25,682 nucleotides of DNA from DAOVRL01 sp023128595 (GCA_030628155.1 DAOVRL010000049.1:1-25682), one strand, 5' to 3'. Positions 7,968-16,173 are shown, counted from the first letter of the stretch. Numbers and translations: made by a program. The notes: a model not told the origin generated them from the sequence alone.

Positions 7968-9419
7968 TTAGAGCAGGTCGGGGTAGATGCTTTTCAAATC
8001 CAGTTGGTCGCCGGTTTGCTTTTGGAGATCGATGAGCTTTGCGAAGAGCTTTTTGATCCTTCGGCGGTATTTGGGGTTATCGGCCAGGTTCTCCATCTCC
8101 AGCGGGTCTTTTTTCAGGTTGAATAAGAAGACTTTCTTGATTTTGGGGAAGAGCAGCAGCTTGTAGCCGGCCTGTGTGACCATTCGCGCGACGGTGAGGT
8201 ATCCTCCGTAGATGGCGTCGTAGGATTCCTTGGCCTTGCCTTCTATCAGGGGCATCAGGCTCTTGAACTGGACGTGGTCGGGCTTCTCGACGCCGGCAAG
8301 CTGCAAGGTGGAAGGCATTATGTCCTGGAGATACACGGGGGTGTCGATCTTTTTATCTTTCCTGATTCCAGGACCGACGACCATTAAGGGGACTCTGACG
8401 CTGTGGTCGTAGAGGTTCTGCTTGCCCATAAGGCCGTGATGCCCGACGGCGAGGCCGTGGTCGGCGGAGAAGAATATGTATGTATTGTCGGCTTTGCCGG
8501 ATTTCTCCAGCGCATCGAGGATTCGGCCCACCTGGGTGTCCATGTGAGTTATTATCGCGTAATACTCCTGGCGGTTGACCTTGACGGCGTAGGGTGTGCG
8601 CGGGAAGGGGGCAAGGCTTTCGTCTCTTTGTCTTTTGCCGCAGGCGATTGCGTCCTTATCGGGATGTTCGGGGACGAAATTCTCGGGGACTTTGACTTTG
8701 TCCAGGGGGTATTTGTCCACGTATTCCTTTGGTGACTGCCTGGGGTCGTGCGGTGCGTTGAATGCGAGGTACATATAGAAGGGGCTATCGCTTTTCGAGG
8801 CCTGGTCGAGGAAGCCGACGGCGTCGTCTCCGAGGACCTCGCTCCAGTGCTTGCCGCCCTCCCAGAAGCCGCCGAACTTCTTGTCCCACGGTTTCCAGGG
8901 GTCAGGCTGACCCTCTATGGGGCGGTTGTAGCCGGCTTTGGTCTGCTTGGGCATTCCGCCGCGGATATTCGTGGTGAGATCGAAGATGGATGCGGCGTCG
9001 GCCTTGACGTGCCATTTGCCCGTCATGTATGTATCGTAGCCTGCTGAGTCGATAAGCTGCGACCACAGTTTGCCGCCCTGCTTGAATCGCGTGTCGGCTC
9101 CTTTATCGACTCTTTGTGCGTGCCACAGGAACATTCCGGTGTTGAGCATTGTTCTGCTGGCGACGCAGACGGCGCCGGTCCAGGAGCCCTGGTTGTAGGC
9201 GTGGGTGAAGGTTACGCCGTTTCGCACGAGCCTGTCCAGGTTGGGGGTGTGCACTTCGTCGTTTCCGAGGGCGCGGACGCCTTCGAATGTCTGGTCATCG
9301 GCGAAGATAAACAGGATATTCGGGCGTTTAGCGTCGCTTTGGGCGGCGGCAAGCGTTCGCGGCAGGGCCAGTGCGGCGGCTCCGAGGCCCAGGGCTTTAA
9401 GGAAATCGCGTCTGTCCAT
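7968..9419 (-). CDS. Tat-exported sulfatase, S1 family (Cys-x-Ala-Ser-Arg type)
   Basis: A complete 483-residue sulfatase. I start at the ATG at 9419 because GGAGG lies nine bases upstream and the twin-arginine motif MDRRDFLKAL then begins the protein; a start nine codons earlier is less likely. The signal peptide probably ends near AAAQS (residues 24-28), so this copy is likely soluble and periplasmic. The metal-binding Asp pair is 41-42 (FADDQTF). The formylglycine site is C85-V-A-S-R89, the Ala variant of Cys-x-Pro-Ser-Arg that the maturation enzyme also accepts in known sulfatases. GKWH, the FNAPHDPR motif, SADHGLAVGHHGLMGKQNLY and a C-terminal PLEMENLADNP are all present, so it should be active. 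It belongs to a different S1 subgroup from the two + strand copies. Substrate not determinable from sequence. Confidence 0.95.
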   Translation of the reverse strand: MDRRDFLKALGLGAAALALPRTLAAAQSDAKRPNILFIFADDQTFEGVRALGNDEVHTPNLDRLVRNGVTFTHAYNQGSWTGAVCVASRTMLNTGMFLWHAQRVDKGADTRFKQGGKLWSQLIDSAGYDTYMTGKWHVKADAASIFDLTTNIRGGMPKQTKAGYNRPIEGQPDPWKPWDKKFGGFWEGGKHWSEVLGDDAVGFLDQASKSDSPFYMYLAFNAPHDPRQSPKEYVDKYPLDKVKVPENFVPEHPDKDAIACGKRQRDESLAPFPRTPYAVKVNRQEYYAIITHMDTQVGRILDALEKSGKADNTYIFFSADHGLAVGHHGLMGKQNLYDHSVRVPLMVVGPGIRKDKKIDTPVYLQDIMPSTLQLAGVEKPDHVQFKSLMPLIEGKAKESYDAIYGGYLTVARMVTQAGYKLLLFPKIKKVFLFNLKKDPLEMENLADNPKYRRRIKKLFAKLIDLQKQTGDQLDLKSIYPDLL

Positions 9420-9748
9420 TGACCAGGTCCTCCAGACTAAATTCAACTATTAAATTGCAGTATCTCGCAGGCAACAAAGAAACCGTACGCCCGACGAGCG
9501 ATAGAGTCAATCGCTTTTGCCATTTTAGCAAGGATCCGACGAATTTCAATGGTCAAATTAACCAGCTACAGAGGACACAGAGGACAAGATTGTCGGAAGA
9601 GTTGGGAACTTAGGCTTGGTCATTGCCATGCTGCTGCTGCTGGTGAACATTGTTTTTGCGATGCCGCGGCTCAAAGATGGGCAGGTTTATGTCGAGGGCG
9701 TGGTGCGTTCGCAGGGGAAGAACTTTGTTGTGATCAAAGGGCCGGATA
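9420..9748. other. Intergenic region, no clear gene
   Basis: Contains the ribosome site of the minus-strand sulfatase and a CAGAGGACACAGAGGACA direct repeat (about 9571-9588). From 9616 a plus-strand reading frame begins with a hydrophobic stretch (MVIAMLLLLVNIVFAMPRL) and continues KDGQVYVEGVVRSQGKNFVV, which looks protein-like. It then runs into Gly/Arg-rich sequence and out of frame across the enzyme remnant that follows. It may be the 5' end of an unrelated broken gene; I do not recognise it. Confidence 0.4.
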
Positions 9749-10240
9749 ATGATAGCACGGGGGGATATGGACGTGGCCGTGCCGGTGGCGGTGCGGGCAC
9801 CGGGGGCCCATTACCTTATCAGAAAGGGTGTGCTTGTCAGGCCGTATTACTGCAACATTTTTCTTGGCTCGCTTGGAAGTATGAGCGCCACGCCGTTTAA
9901 TCTGGCTGCGATGGTGCGTGCGCTTCCTGAAGGGACGGTTTGGTCGGCCACGAGAATCGGGCGATTTCAGTTCTACGTGAATTCCATGGCGATAGCAATG
10001 GGTGGGCATGTCCGCGTTGGATTGGAAGACAGCCTGTACTACGACCGTGAAAAGGTTCATTTGGCCACAAATGCCGGTCTTATCGAACGCGTGGTCAAGG
10101 TGGCTGGCGCGATGGGGCATCAGATCGCTTCGCCTGATAAGGCCCGGCGGATCATCGGTCTGTCGAAACTTCAGCCAAGAATCCGCATAGAGTCCATACA
10201 GGACTTCTCAGACGCCCGTGTTGAGGAAAGGGTCAAGTAG
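9749..10240 (+). pseudogene. C-terminal remnant of a beta-keto acid cleavage enzyme (BKACE, DUF849)
   Basis: From about 9800 the translation reads AHYLIRKGVLVRPYYCNIFL, then MVRALPEGTVWSATRIGRFQ, AIAMGGHVRVGLEDSLYY, LIERVVKVAGAMGHQIASP and ARRIIGL. This is the C-terminal half of the BKACE family, which condenses a beta-keto acid with acetyl-CoA and uses a zinc ion (for example 3-keto-5-aminohexanoate cleavage enzyme, Kce). The conserved VGLED, whose Glu is a zinc ligand in Kce, is kept, but the N-terminal half with the other ligands is missing: an in-frame TGA lies just upstream at about 9731. The family is about 270-310 residues; only about 140 remain. A run of five G at about 9798 may mark a frameshift. 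Most likely a decayed gene, not a functional enzyme. Confidence 0.75.
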
Positions 10241-10318
10241 TGCTTCGTGGCGTGCAGTTTGATAGATGAGAAGGATTAGCTTTACCAAAGTTCGCCGCGA
10301 ATCCGGGTTCCGGGCCGG

Positions 10319-10693
10319 CTATTTCTTTTTTTCTGTCTTCTGAAATAGCAAAACATCTGTTGCCGGCTCAAACGCGCTCGGCCGAGGTTTGTCCGCCTCA
10401 TCCTCGCCGATTATCCTAAACGAGTCTTTGTCGATGAACTCCATAATGCACCTGACCATCTTGTTGTCCCACGCCATATCAAGCCAGATGGGCGTCTTCG
10501 TATAGTCAATCACGTATTCACTGGAATATGTCTCGTCAGGCGTTGTTATCTCAATCGCTTTGTCGCTGATTTTCGCTATGACGTAGTAATCGCGCATCCC
10601 GGTTGCCTCCCACGTCCCCAAGTGTCTGCGGTTCGTCGGTGCACACGAGCAAAGCACAAAGGCCAGCAGCGGTACGATAATCAGTCTCTTCAT
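10319..10693 (-). CDS. Small lipoprotein, lipocalin-like (TIGR03067-like)
   Basis: A 124-residue predicted lipoprotein. The start at 10693 gives MKRLIIVPLLAFVLCSC, a signal peptide with lipobox L14-C15-S16-C17, and an AAGGA ribosome site upstream; the open frame extends 20 codons further but that part is not needed. The mature part has HLGTWEATG, SSEYVIDYTKTPIWLDMAWD, an FIDKDSFRIIGEDE segment and a C-terminal VLLFQK, which matches the plan of the small TIGR03067 lipocalin-like proteins frequent in planctomycetes. Function of that family is unknown; a cell-surface or periplasmic binding role is a guess. It seems to stand alone, separated from the cassette to its right by repeats and a hairpin. 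Confidence 0.7.
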   Translation of the reverse strand: MKRLIIVPLLAFVLCSCAPTNRRHLGTWEATGMRDYYVIAKISDKAIEITTPDETYSSEYVIDYTKTPIWLDMAWDNKMVRCIMEFIDKDSFRIIGEDEADKPRPSAFEPATDVLLFQKTEKKK

Positions 10694-10793
10694 TTTTCGA
10701 TTCCTTTCTACAATCTCACCAGCCGGGTGAATTCTACATTGCCTATAGTTCAATCTCTGCCTCGCCGGCCCTTCACAAGTGGTTTTGAGGATT

Positions 10794-10864
10794 TGTCATG
10801 CTGAGCCGAAAGGCGAAGCATCTGGCCTGAGCCAAAGAGATCCTTCGCCTCGCTCAGAATGACA
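10794..10864. repeat. Dispersed inverted repeat (TGTCATGCTGAG type)
   Basis: Two imperfectly complementary arms: TGTCATGCTGAGCC...GAAGCATCT (10794-10823) and AGATCCTTCG...CAGAATGACA (10838-10864). It would fold into a long hairpin. A related copy lies at 12354-12463. Elements of this appearance are scattered in intergenic DNA of many bacterial genomes; no encoded protein. Confidence 0.75.
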
Positions 10865-10900
10865 TCCACCATTTGACCTGTGATGGAGCATTAACCCTTT

Positions 10901-10931
10901 GTAGCAGAACTTGCTCAAGTTTAACTGCTAC
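10901..10931 (-). terminator. Hairpin at the 3' end of the phage-derived cassette
   Basis: Outer stem GTAGCAG/CTGCTAC (7 bp) and inner stem AACTT/AAGTT (5 bp) with loop GCTC and a TAA bulge, about 45 bases after the stop codon of the last cassette gene. There is no U tract on the minus strand, so termination efficiency is uncertain, but its position suits the end of the transcript. Confidence 0.45.
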
Positions 10932-10975
10932 GACCCACCTGTCAAGAACATTCGACGGGCCGCCGAGCTTGAACA

Positions 10976-11611
10976 CTAAGCGCCACTCTTGACCTCTGCG
11001 ACGATTTGTCGGGTTTGGGGTGATTGGTTTTGGTGGGCCTGTTTGAAGGCTTCGGCGTTGGCCTGATGGTTCTTTTTGAAAAGCTGGTTGCCGGCGATGA
11101 TCTCCTGCAGTGCCTTCGACTTTGTCCTGGCTTGCTTTAAGAACCGCACAGCTCTGGTGCCGTACACTCCGCCGAGAAGTGCAAATATCCCGATACCAAG
11201 CTCCATCGCCGTATCAGCCGTCTGCCAGGGATCGGGCCGGGCAGCGGAGTCCTCAAAAGCCCCCTTTGCAAGCTGCCGACTCGACTCGGCCAAAATATCA
11301 TCCGTTGTCTCGGCTGCGGGAAGCTCCTTCGGCGGCCCGAAGTAAGCGGTAAACGCCCTGCTTTGAAGCTCGCTTAGCTCGGTTAGGCCCTGAAGATCAT
11401 GCGAGGCGGCCTCTGCCTTAGCCGTCTGAGCCGCTGCAAGCGCAGTACGATTGTGCAAATACGCATTCTGCTTCTGCCGCTGGTTAGGTGCAAACCGCAA
11501 ACTCTCACAGCCCGTGGATAGAAAGACAAGAACAAAGAAGCAAAACGCAAAACTTCCCACTTTCAACTTGTCATTTCTGACTTTGACGTGCTTGGCCAAA
11601 CCGTTTCTCAT
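10976..11611 (-). CDS. Phage-cassette lipoprotein with membrane segment
   Basis: A 211-residue protein of unknown function, last gene of the cassette. I start it at 11611, where AAAGGAGG sits at ideal spacing; the open frame runs further upstream but overlaps the preceding gene. Residues 18-35 form a signal peptide ending LSTGC, so Cys35 is probably lipidated (Ser at -3 is not ideal). An Ala/Gln-rich helical part follows (about 50-120), then a hydrophobic segment MELGIGIFALLGGVYGTRAV (136-155), and a charged helical tail (KALQEIIAGNQLFKKNHQ, SPQTRQIVAEVKSGA). The previous gene encodes a small N-terminal-TM coiled-coil protein. That pairing recalls two-component spanins (inner-membrane plus lipoprotein) that disrupt the outer membrane at phage lysis, but the extra membrane segment is unusual and no holin or endolysin is adjacent. 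Confidence 0.65.
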   Translation of the reverse strand: MRNGLAKHVKVRNDKLKVGSFAFCFFVLVFLSTGCESLRFAPNQRQKQNAYLHNRTALAAAQTAKAEAASHDLQGLTELSELQSRAFTAYFGPPKELPAAETTDDILAESSRQLAKGAFEDSAARPDPWQTADTAMELGIGIFALLGGVYGTRAVRFLKQARTKSKALQEIIAGNQLFKKNHQANAEAFKQAHQNQSPQTRQIVAEVKSGA

Positions 11612-11648
11612 AGTTGTCCTCCTTTGTGTTATATCACCCCGTGAACGG

Positions 11649-11930
11649 TTACAGAATATCATCCGTCTTATCGTTCTCACTAACGTTTCTTTCCAATGCT
11701 CGCAGGCGGTATTCGTATGAGATGCTCTTAGCGGATAGGCCCTCGATCTTTCTGCTGAAATCCTTCTGGCATTGCAGCAGCATGGTGACATCCCGTTGGA
11801 GAAGATCGAGCTGCCTTTGCAGATTGACATAGCTGCCGATGATCAGGCAGGCCAAGAAAACCAGGTGAACCAGCGTAGAGACATTTATCTGCCGATTAAA
11901 CTGCCACGATTTGGAATTTCTATCCGCCAT
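11649..11930 (-). CDS. Small membrane-anchored coiled-coil protein of the phage cassette
   Basis: A 93-residue protein with a short basic N-terminus (RNSKSWQFNRQIN), one membrane helix at about 16-34 (STLVHLVFLACLIIGSYV) and a heptad-like coiled-coil tail (LQRQLDLLQRDVTMLLQCQ, IEGLSAKS, LRALERNV). Topology is N-in with the coiled coil outside the inner membrane. Proteins of this kind occur at the 3' end of many phage structural modules, near lysis genes, and the layout would suit an inner-membrane spanin or a holin-associated protein. GAGGT seven bases before the ATG supports the start. Function is inferred from topology and position only. Confidence 0.65.
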   Translation of the reverse strand: MADRNSKSWQFNRQINVSTLVHLVFLACLIIGSYVNLQRQLDLLQRDVTMLLQCQKDFSRKIEGLSAKSISYEYRLRALERNVSENDKTDDIL

Positions 11931-11976
11931 CGTTCACCTCATCTCTCGTCTTTTCGTCTGTCGTCCATCGTTGTCA

Positions 11977-12303
11977 TCACGGCACCGCATAGAATACGTT
12001 CTTATCGCCGACCCTGGACATTACCGCGTAGGTCCCGGCGGCAAGCGTCCCTTCGGCCTCGAACGACTCAGCCAGGTTGACCGCCTGCGTCTGCTGGCCT
12101 ATCTCGAGAGGGGCCGTGCCGGGGGCGCCTATCACTACCGTGACGACGTTATAGACATTGTAGGATGAGTGACTCTTGATCTTTATCGCCCATGCAGCCG
12201 CCCTGGCCCCCGGCGAAGTTACCGCCGAGACCTCCTGCATCACCTGCGAGCCTTGTCGAGCGAGTCTCTCCAGCACCTGTTGACTATCCATTACGTCCGC
12301 CAT
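11977..12303 (-). CDS. Hypothetical phage-cassette protein
   Basis: A 108-residue protein that I do not recognise. The N-terminal third is helical (MDSQQVLERLARQGSQVMQE); the rest is beta-rich (KIKSHSSYNVYNVVTVVIG, GTLAAGTYAVMSRVGDKNVF). It lacks a signal peptide or membrane segment. Starts at 12303 (GGAG about ten bases upstream) or four codons later at 12291 are both possible; the longer frame upstream runs into a dispersed repeat and is rejected. Its place after the hub-like gene suggests a minor structural or decoration protein. Confidence 0.6.
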   Translation of the reverse strand: MADVMDSQQVLERLARQGSQVMQEVSAVTSPGARAAAWAIKIKSHSSYNVYNVVTVVIGAPGTAPLEIGQQTQAVNLAESFEAEGTLAAGTYAVMSRVGDKNVFYAVP

Positions 12304-12353
12304 CGCTTTGGCTCTCCAATTGTCTGTTAGTATTCTTGCTCTTGCCTTCAGTT

Positions 12354-12463
12354 TGTCATGCTGAACGAAGTAAAGCATCTGACCGGCGCGACGTATTCCT
12401 GCTTCTCACCCCGGATCCTTCGCTGCGCTCAGAGCTTGCCCTGAGCCTGTCGAAGGGATGACA
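12354..12463. repeat. Dispersed inverted repeat inside the cassette
   Basis: Begins TGTCATGCTGAACGAAG, continues to AAGCATCT, and after a short centre has GGATCCTTCGCTGCGCTCAG, then GAGCCTGTCGAAGGGATGACA. The first half matches the repeat at 10794-10864 in sequence and layout. It fills the gap between the hub-like gene and the next gene. Confidence 0.72.
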
Positions 12464-12474
12464 TCCATCAAGTA

Positions 12475-14304
12475 TCAAACTCTCTTGCGAATGATCTTTA
12501 GATTCGTACACTGCTTTTGGAAATCCATCTGCACGCGCTCGATCCGGCTTTTGCTGCGGTTATCACTCTTGCACGAAAGAAGGTCTCTGCTATCGGGACT
12601 CGTGCCGACGGTGTCGCCGACCTCGTAATGCAGCATGAGATAGGGCGTCCGCACGTCCGCGGTCTCGATAGTCCGGCCTGAAGGCCTTACCCTGTGACGG
12701 ATAAACTCGTACAGAGCATCGGTATCGTCTGCCTCGTCGGGGACGCCGAGTCCTTCATCGCAAGCTCCCGCAAAGATGCTCCGACCCGAAACCTCGCGAT
12801 ATTTAAACTGACGAGGCAACGTAATTAGATGTTCAACCACCGGAGCCGTTGAGTTCACCGGACCATCGGCAGCCTCGCAAGTCAATCTCTCGTCACTGAT
12901 CACTGATGCGGTTATTCTGAACTTCAGCACGCCTTTCAATGCCGCCACCCACGTGTCCACATCGAGCTGGTCGCTGCTGAGCCACAGGCCGCACTCATCG
13001 AGCAGATTGTTGAAGGCGTACAGATATTGCCACCAGTTATCCCCCCCGTCCCACGAGACCTGCAAGAAATAACTTAGCGACTTGCCCTGCTTGTCGGCGG
13101 TCAAGGCCGGCCAGAAACGCCTTCGCCGATGTGCGTAATTACTCGTGCTGAAGACTTTGGAGAAGTCGAACGCGTCGCCCTGATTGTAAGGCTCACCGCT
13201 GTAGTCGCCGGCCTCGTTCAAAGTCCACTTGCGATAAACGTCCTTGACCTGATAGAAATCCGGGTTCGTCGAAGGTGAGAATTTGTCGTAGTCGGTGTCC
13301 TCAAGGCCCGGATCCCAGGCCTTTATCAACTCGAAGGTCGCTTCGTAAACTTTGAAGTCACCCTGACCAACATACTTGTGCGTTATCGGCCAGAAATCCT
13401 TCCTGCTGCTTAAGCCGGCGATATTTGTCTTTGATATACTGAGCTGCTCGCCGCCCTGCTGACAGTTCAACTCGATGACTCTGCCCGTACCGTCCCTGTA
13501 GAACACAATCGCCTCACCTGGACCTGTCGGCACCGGCCGCGGAACGAATTTGAACTGCAACCCGACCCTCTCGCAGCATCGGTGCAGAGCTTTTAGGAGA
13601 CTCAACCCCGTGACATCGAGGTCTCGAACCACCTGGTTCTCGGCCAGTGCTGCCAGTCGCCTGATTGCCGGTATTTGTAATCGGCCGCCCGGCAAATATT
13701 CACTGAGCAGATAATCAATCACCTCCGCATAGCTCCAGAGCCTACCTTGCGATGGTTCGGTGCAAAAAATCGTGTAGCTCTTGCCGTTAACTTGACTCGT
13801 CGCACGATTGGCGTTTGCCTTACCATCGGGATTGAATATGGTATCAAGCCCAGGCAAGAACGCAGTGGAATTGCCTTCCTGTGCCACGTGCCGGCCATAT
13901 ACCGTGATGCGATTTAGATTTGCACTGAAATCTCTCGCTATGATCTCCACCCTTTGGCCCTTGGGCCCCAGCATTGTCTCGATCCCTTCTATCTGACCGC
14001 AGAATATCGGAAAGCTAAAAGCTGATGCGCCGGGCGGAACACCGTTGTAATACTGCCGGATGCAGATGGATTTGCCCATAGCAAATTCAACTTCAACATC
14101 TTCGGCGGCAATCAGATCGCCGCCTGTATATGACGCAGGATTGTAAGTAAGCCTCGCCCAGCTAAACTCCGGCCAGCCGCCACGAACAATCTCTACCGGC
14201 TCGGCCACCGGACATAACTGCCCATCGACCTGGATCGATACAGTTGCCGCCGGAAGCGCCGTTCGGCTTTGAGCTGATTGGAAAAAGTCGATTCTATTGG
14301 ACAT
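12475..14304 (-). CDS. Large phage tail protein, baseplate-hub/tail-tip-like
   Basis: A 609-residue protein, the largest of the cassette. It begins MSNRIDFFQSAQSR; the ATG at 14304 has AGGGG eight bases upstream, preferred over a TTG two codons earlier. Residues 20-130 (VSIQVDGQLCPVAEPVEIVR, LTYNPASYTGGDLIAAEDVE, FCGQIEGIETMLGPKGQRVE) have the pattern of the first domain of phage hub proteins (gp27/gpD style), with strand-rich segments that build the tail-tip ring. The middle includes LLKALHRCCERVGLQFKFV and a YRDGTGRVIEL strand; the C-terminus RIERVQMDFQKQCTNLKII is a typical closing segment. No lysozyme or peptidase motif is visible. A hub role is a fold-level guess that structure prediction could settle. 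Confidence 0.6.
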   Translation of the reverse strand: MSNRIDFFQSAQSRTALPAATVSIQVDGQLCPVAEPVEIVRGGWPEFSWARLTYNPASYTGGDLIAAEDVEVEFAMGKSICIRQYYNGVPPGASAFSFPIFCGQIEGIETMLGPKGQRVEIIARDFSANLNRITVYGRHVAQEGNSTAFLPGLDTIFNPDGKANANRATSQVNGKSYTIFCTEPSQGRLWSYAEVIDYLLSEYLPGGRLQIPAIRRLAALAENQVVRDLDVTGLSLLKALHRCCERVGLQFKFVPRPVPTGPGEAIVFYRDGTGRVIELNCQQGGEQLSISKTNIAGLSSRKDFWPITHKYVGQGDFKVYEATFELIKAWDPGLEDTDYDKFSPSTNPDFYQVKDVYRKWTLNEAGDYSGEPYNQGDAFDFSKVFSTSNYAHRRRRFWPALTADKQGKSLSYFLQVSWDGGDNWWQYLYAFNNLLDECGLWLSSDQLDVDTWVAALKGVLKFRITASVISDERLTCEAADGPVNSTAPVVEHLITLPRQFKYREVSGRSIFAGACDEGLGVPDEADDTDALYEFIRHRVRPSGRTIETADVRTPYLMLHYEVGDTVGTSPDSRDLLSCKSDNRSKSRIERVQMDFQKQCTNLKIIRKRV

Positions 14305-14323
14305 TCGCAAAACCCCTGAGCTT

Positions 14324-15841
14324 TCAGACAGCTTCGATGCTCAAAACATCAATCGCGTCCGGATTCCCGGCCTGCAGGTGGATTCTTAGCAGCGCCGGAG
14401 AAATATTCTCTGTACCATCAACGTCTTTCGCTCTAATAGCGAACAAGTATCTGCCTGCTGTGAGCGGGTCGCTTTCAAAGCTGTAGAACTTCCGTCCCTC
14501 GTACCTGACCGTGGCGATCGGGTTCTCATAGTCAATCTGTCCACTCAGGTTGTCATAATAAATATTGAAGCACGTTGGCGCCGACTGCTGTTCGAGAGTG
14601 CTGTAGAACCAAGTAAGGCGTATTTTATTGCCGTTCACCGGTTCGGCTCTTGAACTGAAAACATTGTTTGGCTGTGGCTCGGCCAAGCCACCGTTGGCAT
14701 CGATTGACAATTTGGCCGCAGCAGCAAGGGTATGTTCCTGATCGCCGCATTGGTTAAACCGACGAACAACATAGAAGCAAGTCGAGTTGCTGTTGTGTGG
14801 AACATAGCCGGGCGGCGAGATAAACCCGGCATCCTGCTCAGCCACAGTCAATATGCTCTCGAAATCTATCTGGTTCATTTCGGGCCCGCGATAGAGCGCA
14901 GAGCAGCCGGCAACACGAACCCAGAACCAGCCCAAACTCAAGCTCGTTCCCAGCTTAAAGGCATTGCCGGTCATTCCATTAAAGAGTGCCCCGCTTAACC
15001 AAGACCTTTCCATTTCCTGCGGGCTTTCTTGCATTATGCTAAGGGAGCCATTCGTGGATGACAAACCCGTGGAAGTTCCGTCAAGATGTTTGTAATCTGG
15101 AATTCGAAATTTAATACTACATGTTACCCTATCGAACATACAGAACGGACATCGGAAGAGTAAAGCAATTTCAGACGCAGATAAGGCGCGATTGAAAATC
15201 ATTACGTTATCGACTAAGCAGTCGAAATTAGGATAGCCAATTCTAATGCTTGTAAAATCAGCGACTAAATTTCCCACTCCATCAATAGCTTCCTCATAAT
15301 TTCCCGTATCTTTTTGTCCATTAATATAAATAGTAGCGTTTTTTGCCGTCCCATTAAATAAAACTCCAATATTGACCCAAGTATCGAAACCAATGGGTCT
15401 TTCAGTAGTTTTATAGGACAAATCCCTCGTAGAATAATCTCTTTTGGGTATTATTTTAAAATTGCCGGAAGTATAAATGTAATGTAAAATCTCATAGCCA
15501 TTTCCACTTGAATAGGGATAGATAACACGACCATCATAGTTATTTGATGCTACAGTTCTATAGTATAACCAATAACTTACAAATATATCTCCTGTCATGT
15601 TTAAACTATTACTAACAGGGATATCAACATAATCCCCAGTCCCATCAAAATCCAAAGCAGAACCGAACTTACCGGGAACAAAATGAGTATCACCCTGTAA
15701 TGTGCCTGTATTGCCATTGCCGCTCAAATCAAAGATTTTACTGCCTGTGCCTTCGTTGAGCAGCCAATAACCAACAAGGCCGCGAGCAAGCGGATGGCTC
15801 TTATTTATTCGTATTCCTCTTATTGGTTTAAGCACTGGCAC
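14324..15841 (-). CDS. Receptor-binding-like tail protein with LamG domain and Fn3-like C-terminus
   Basis: A 505-residue protein. Residues 1-50 (HPLARGLVGYWLLNEGTGSK, DLSGNGNTGTLQGD) open a laminin-G/concanavalin-like jelly roll that runs to about 230, with LDFDGTGDYVDIP, WVNIGVLFNGTAKNATIYIN and the closing DNVMIFNRALSASEI. Such domains bind glycans and are common on tail fibres. A linker with Cys residues follows, then a C-terminal half (about 370-495) with an Fn3-like domain: FNIYYDNLSGQIDYENPIAT, LTAGRYLFAIRAKDVDGTEN. The same pattern occurs in the 258-residue protein at 19056-19832. The LamG segment (about 15060-15690) is visibly AT-rich compared with flanking genes, which suggests it was acquired separately. 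It overlaps the upstream gene by 14 bases. Confidence 0.78.
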   Translation of the reverse strand: MPVLKPIRGIRINKSHPLARGLVGYWLLNEGTGSKIFDLSGNGNTGTLQGDTHFVPGKFGSALDFDGTGDYVDIPVSNSLNMTGDIFVSYWLYYRTVASNNYDGRVIYPYSSGNGYEILHYIYTSGNFKIIPKRDYSTRDLSYKTTERPIGFDTWVNIGVLFNGTAKNATIYINGQKDTGNYEEAIDGVGNLVADFTSIRIGYPNFDCLVDNVMIFNRALSASEIALLFRCPFCMFDRVTCSIKFRIPDYKHLDGTSTGLSSTNGSLSIMQESPQEMERSWLSGALFNGMTGNAFKLGTSLSLGWFWVRVAGCSALYRGPEMNQIDFESILTVAEQDAGFISPPGYVPHNSNSTCFYVVRRFNQCGDQEHTLAAAAKLSIDANGGLAEPQPNNVFSSRAEPVNGNKIRLTWFYSTLEQQSAPTCFNIYYDNLSGQIDYENPIATVRYEGRKFYSFESDPLTAGRYLFAIRAKDVDGTENISPALLRIHLQAGNPDAIDVLSIEAV

Positions 15842-16163
15842 TTAGTGTTACTCCGTAAAATTTGTGTTCAAAGTTATATTGATTGTTGTAATCAGCCTTA
15901 ACATTCTGCCAATCAGCTCTTATTGCCGTGGCGACCTCAGCTTGAGCTTGAGCATCATTTAGCACTATATTCTTTGTAACTTCAACCAGTGTGCCAGCAG
16001 CAAGGGCATCAATTTCAGTCTGCTGTAGTTGGCTATTGATAATACTTTCTGCTGTCGGCACAATCCCAGCCTTCGGTGTAACTATGGGAATGTGGTAAAT
16101 AAGCTGTGCCTTCCCTTTGGCCGTTTCCGATTGGTTAATCTTACCAATATGAATATCCGACAT
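15828..16163 (-). CDS. Hypothetical phage-cassette protein
   Basis: A 111-residue protein of unknown function. It reads MSDIHIGKINQSETAKGKAQ, then a helical middle (PTAESIINSQLQQTEIDALA) and an acidic/amide-rich C-terminus ending FEHKFYGVTLSASA. AAGGAG lies at good spacing before the start, and its stop lies inside the start region of the LamG gene, so the two are translationally linked. Possibly a chaperone or attachment factor for the receptor-binding protein, as such small genes often sit beside fibre genes; nothing in the sequence proves that. Confidence 0.6.
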   Translation of the reverse strand: MSDIHIGKINQSETAKGKAQLIYHIPIVTPKAGIVPTAESIINSQLQQTEIDALAAGTLVEVTKNIVLNDAQAQAEVATAIRADWQNVKADYNNQYNFEHKFYGVTLSASA

Positions 16164-16173
16164 TTGAATCTCC

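Noticed and set aside
9616..9900. 94-codon plus-strand frame as an independent gene
   Set aside because: The first 40 residues look protein-like, but the rest is Gly/Arg-rich and out of frame with the enzyme remnant it overlaps; kept only as a note in the intergenic entry.
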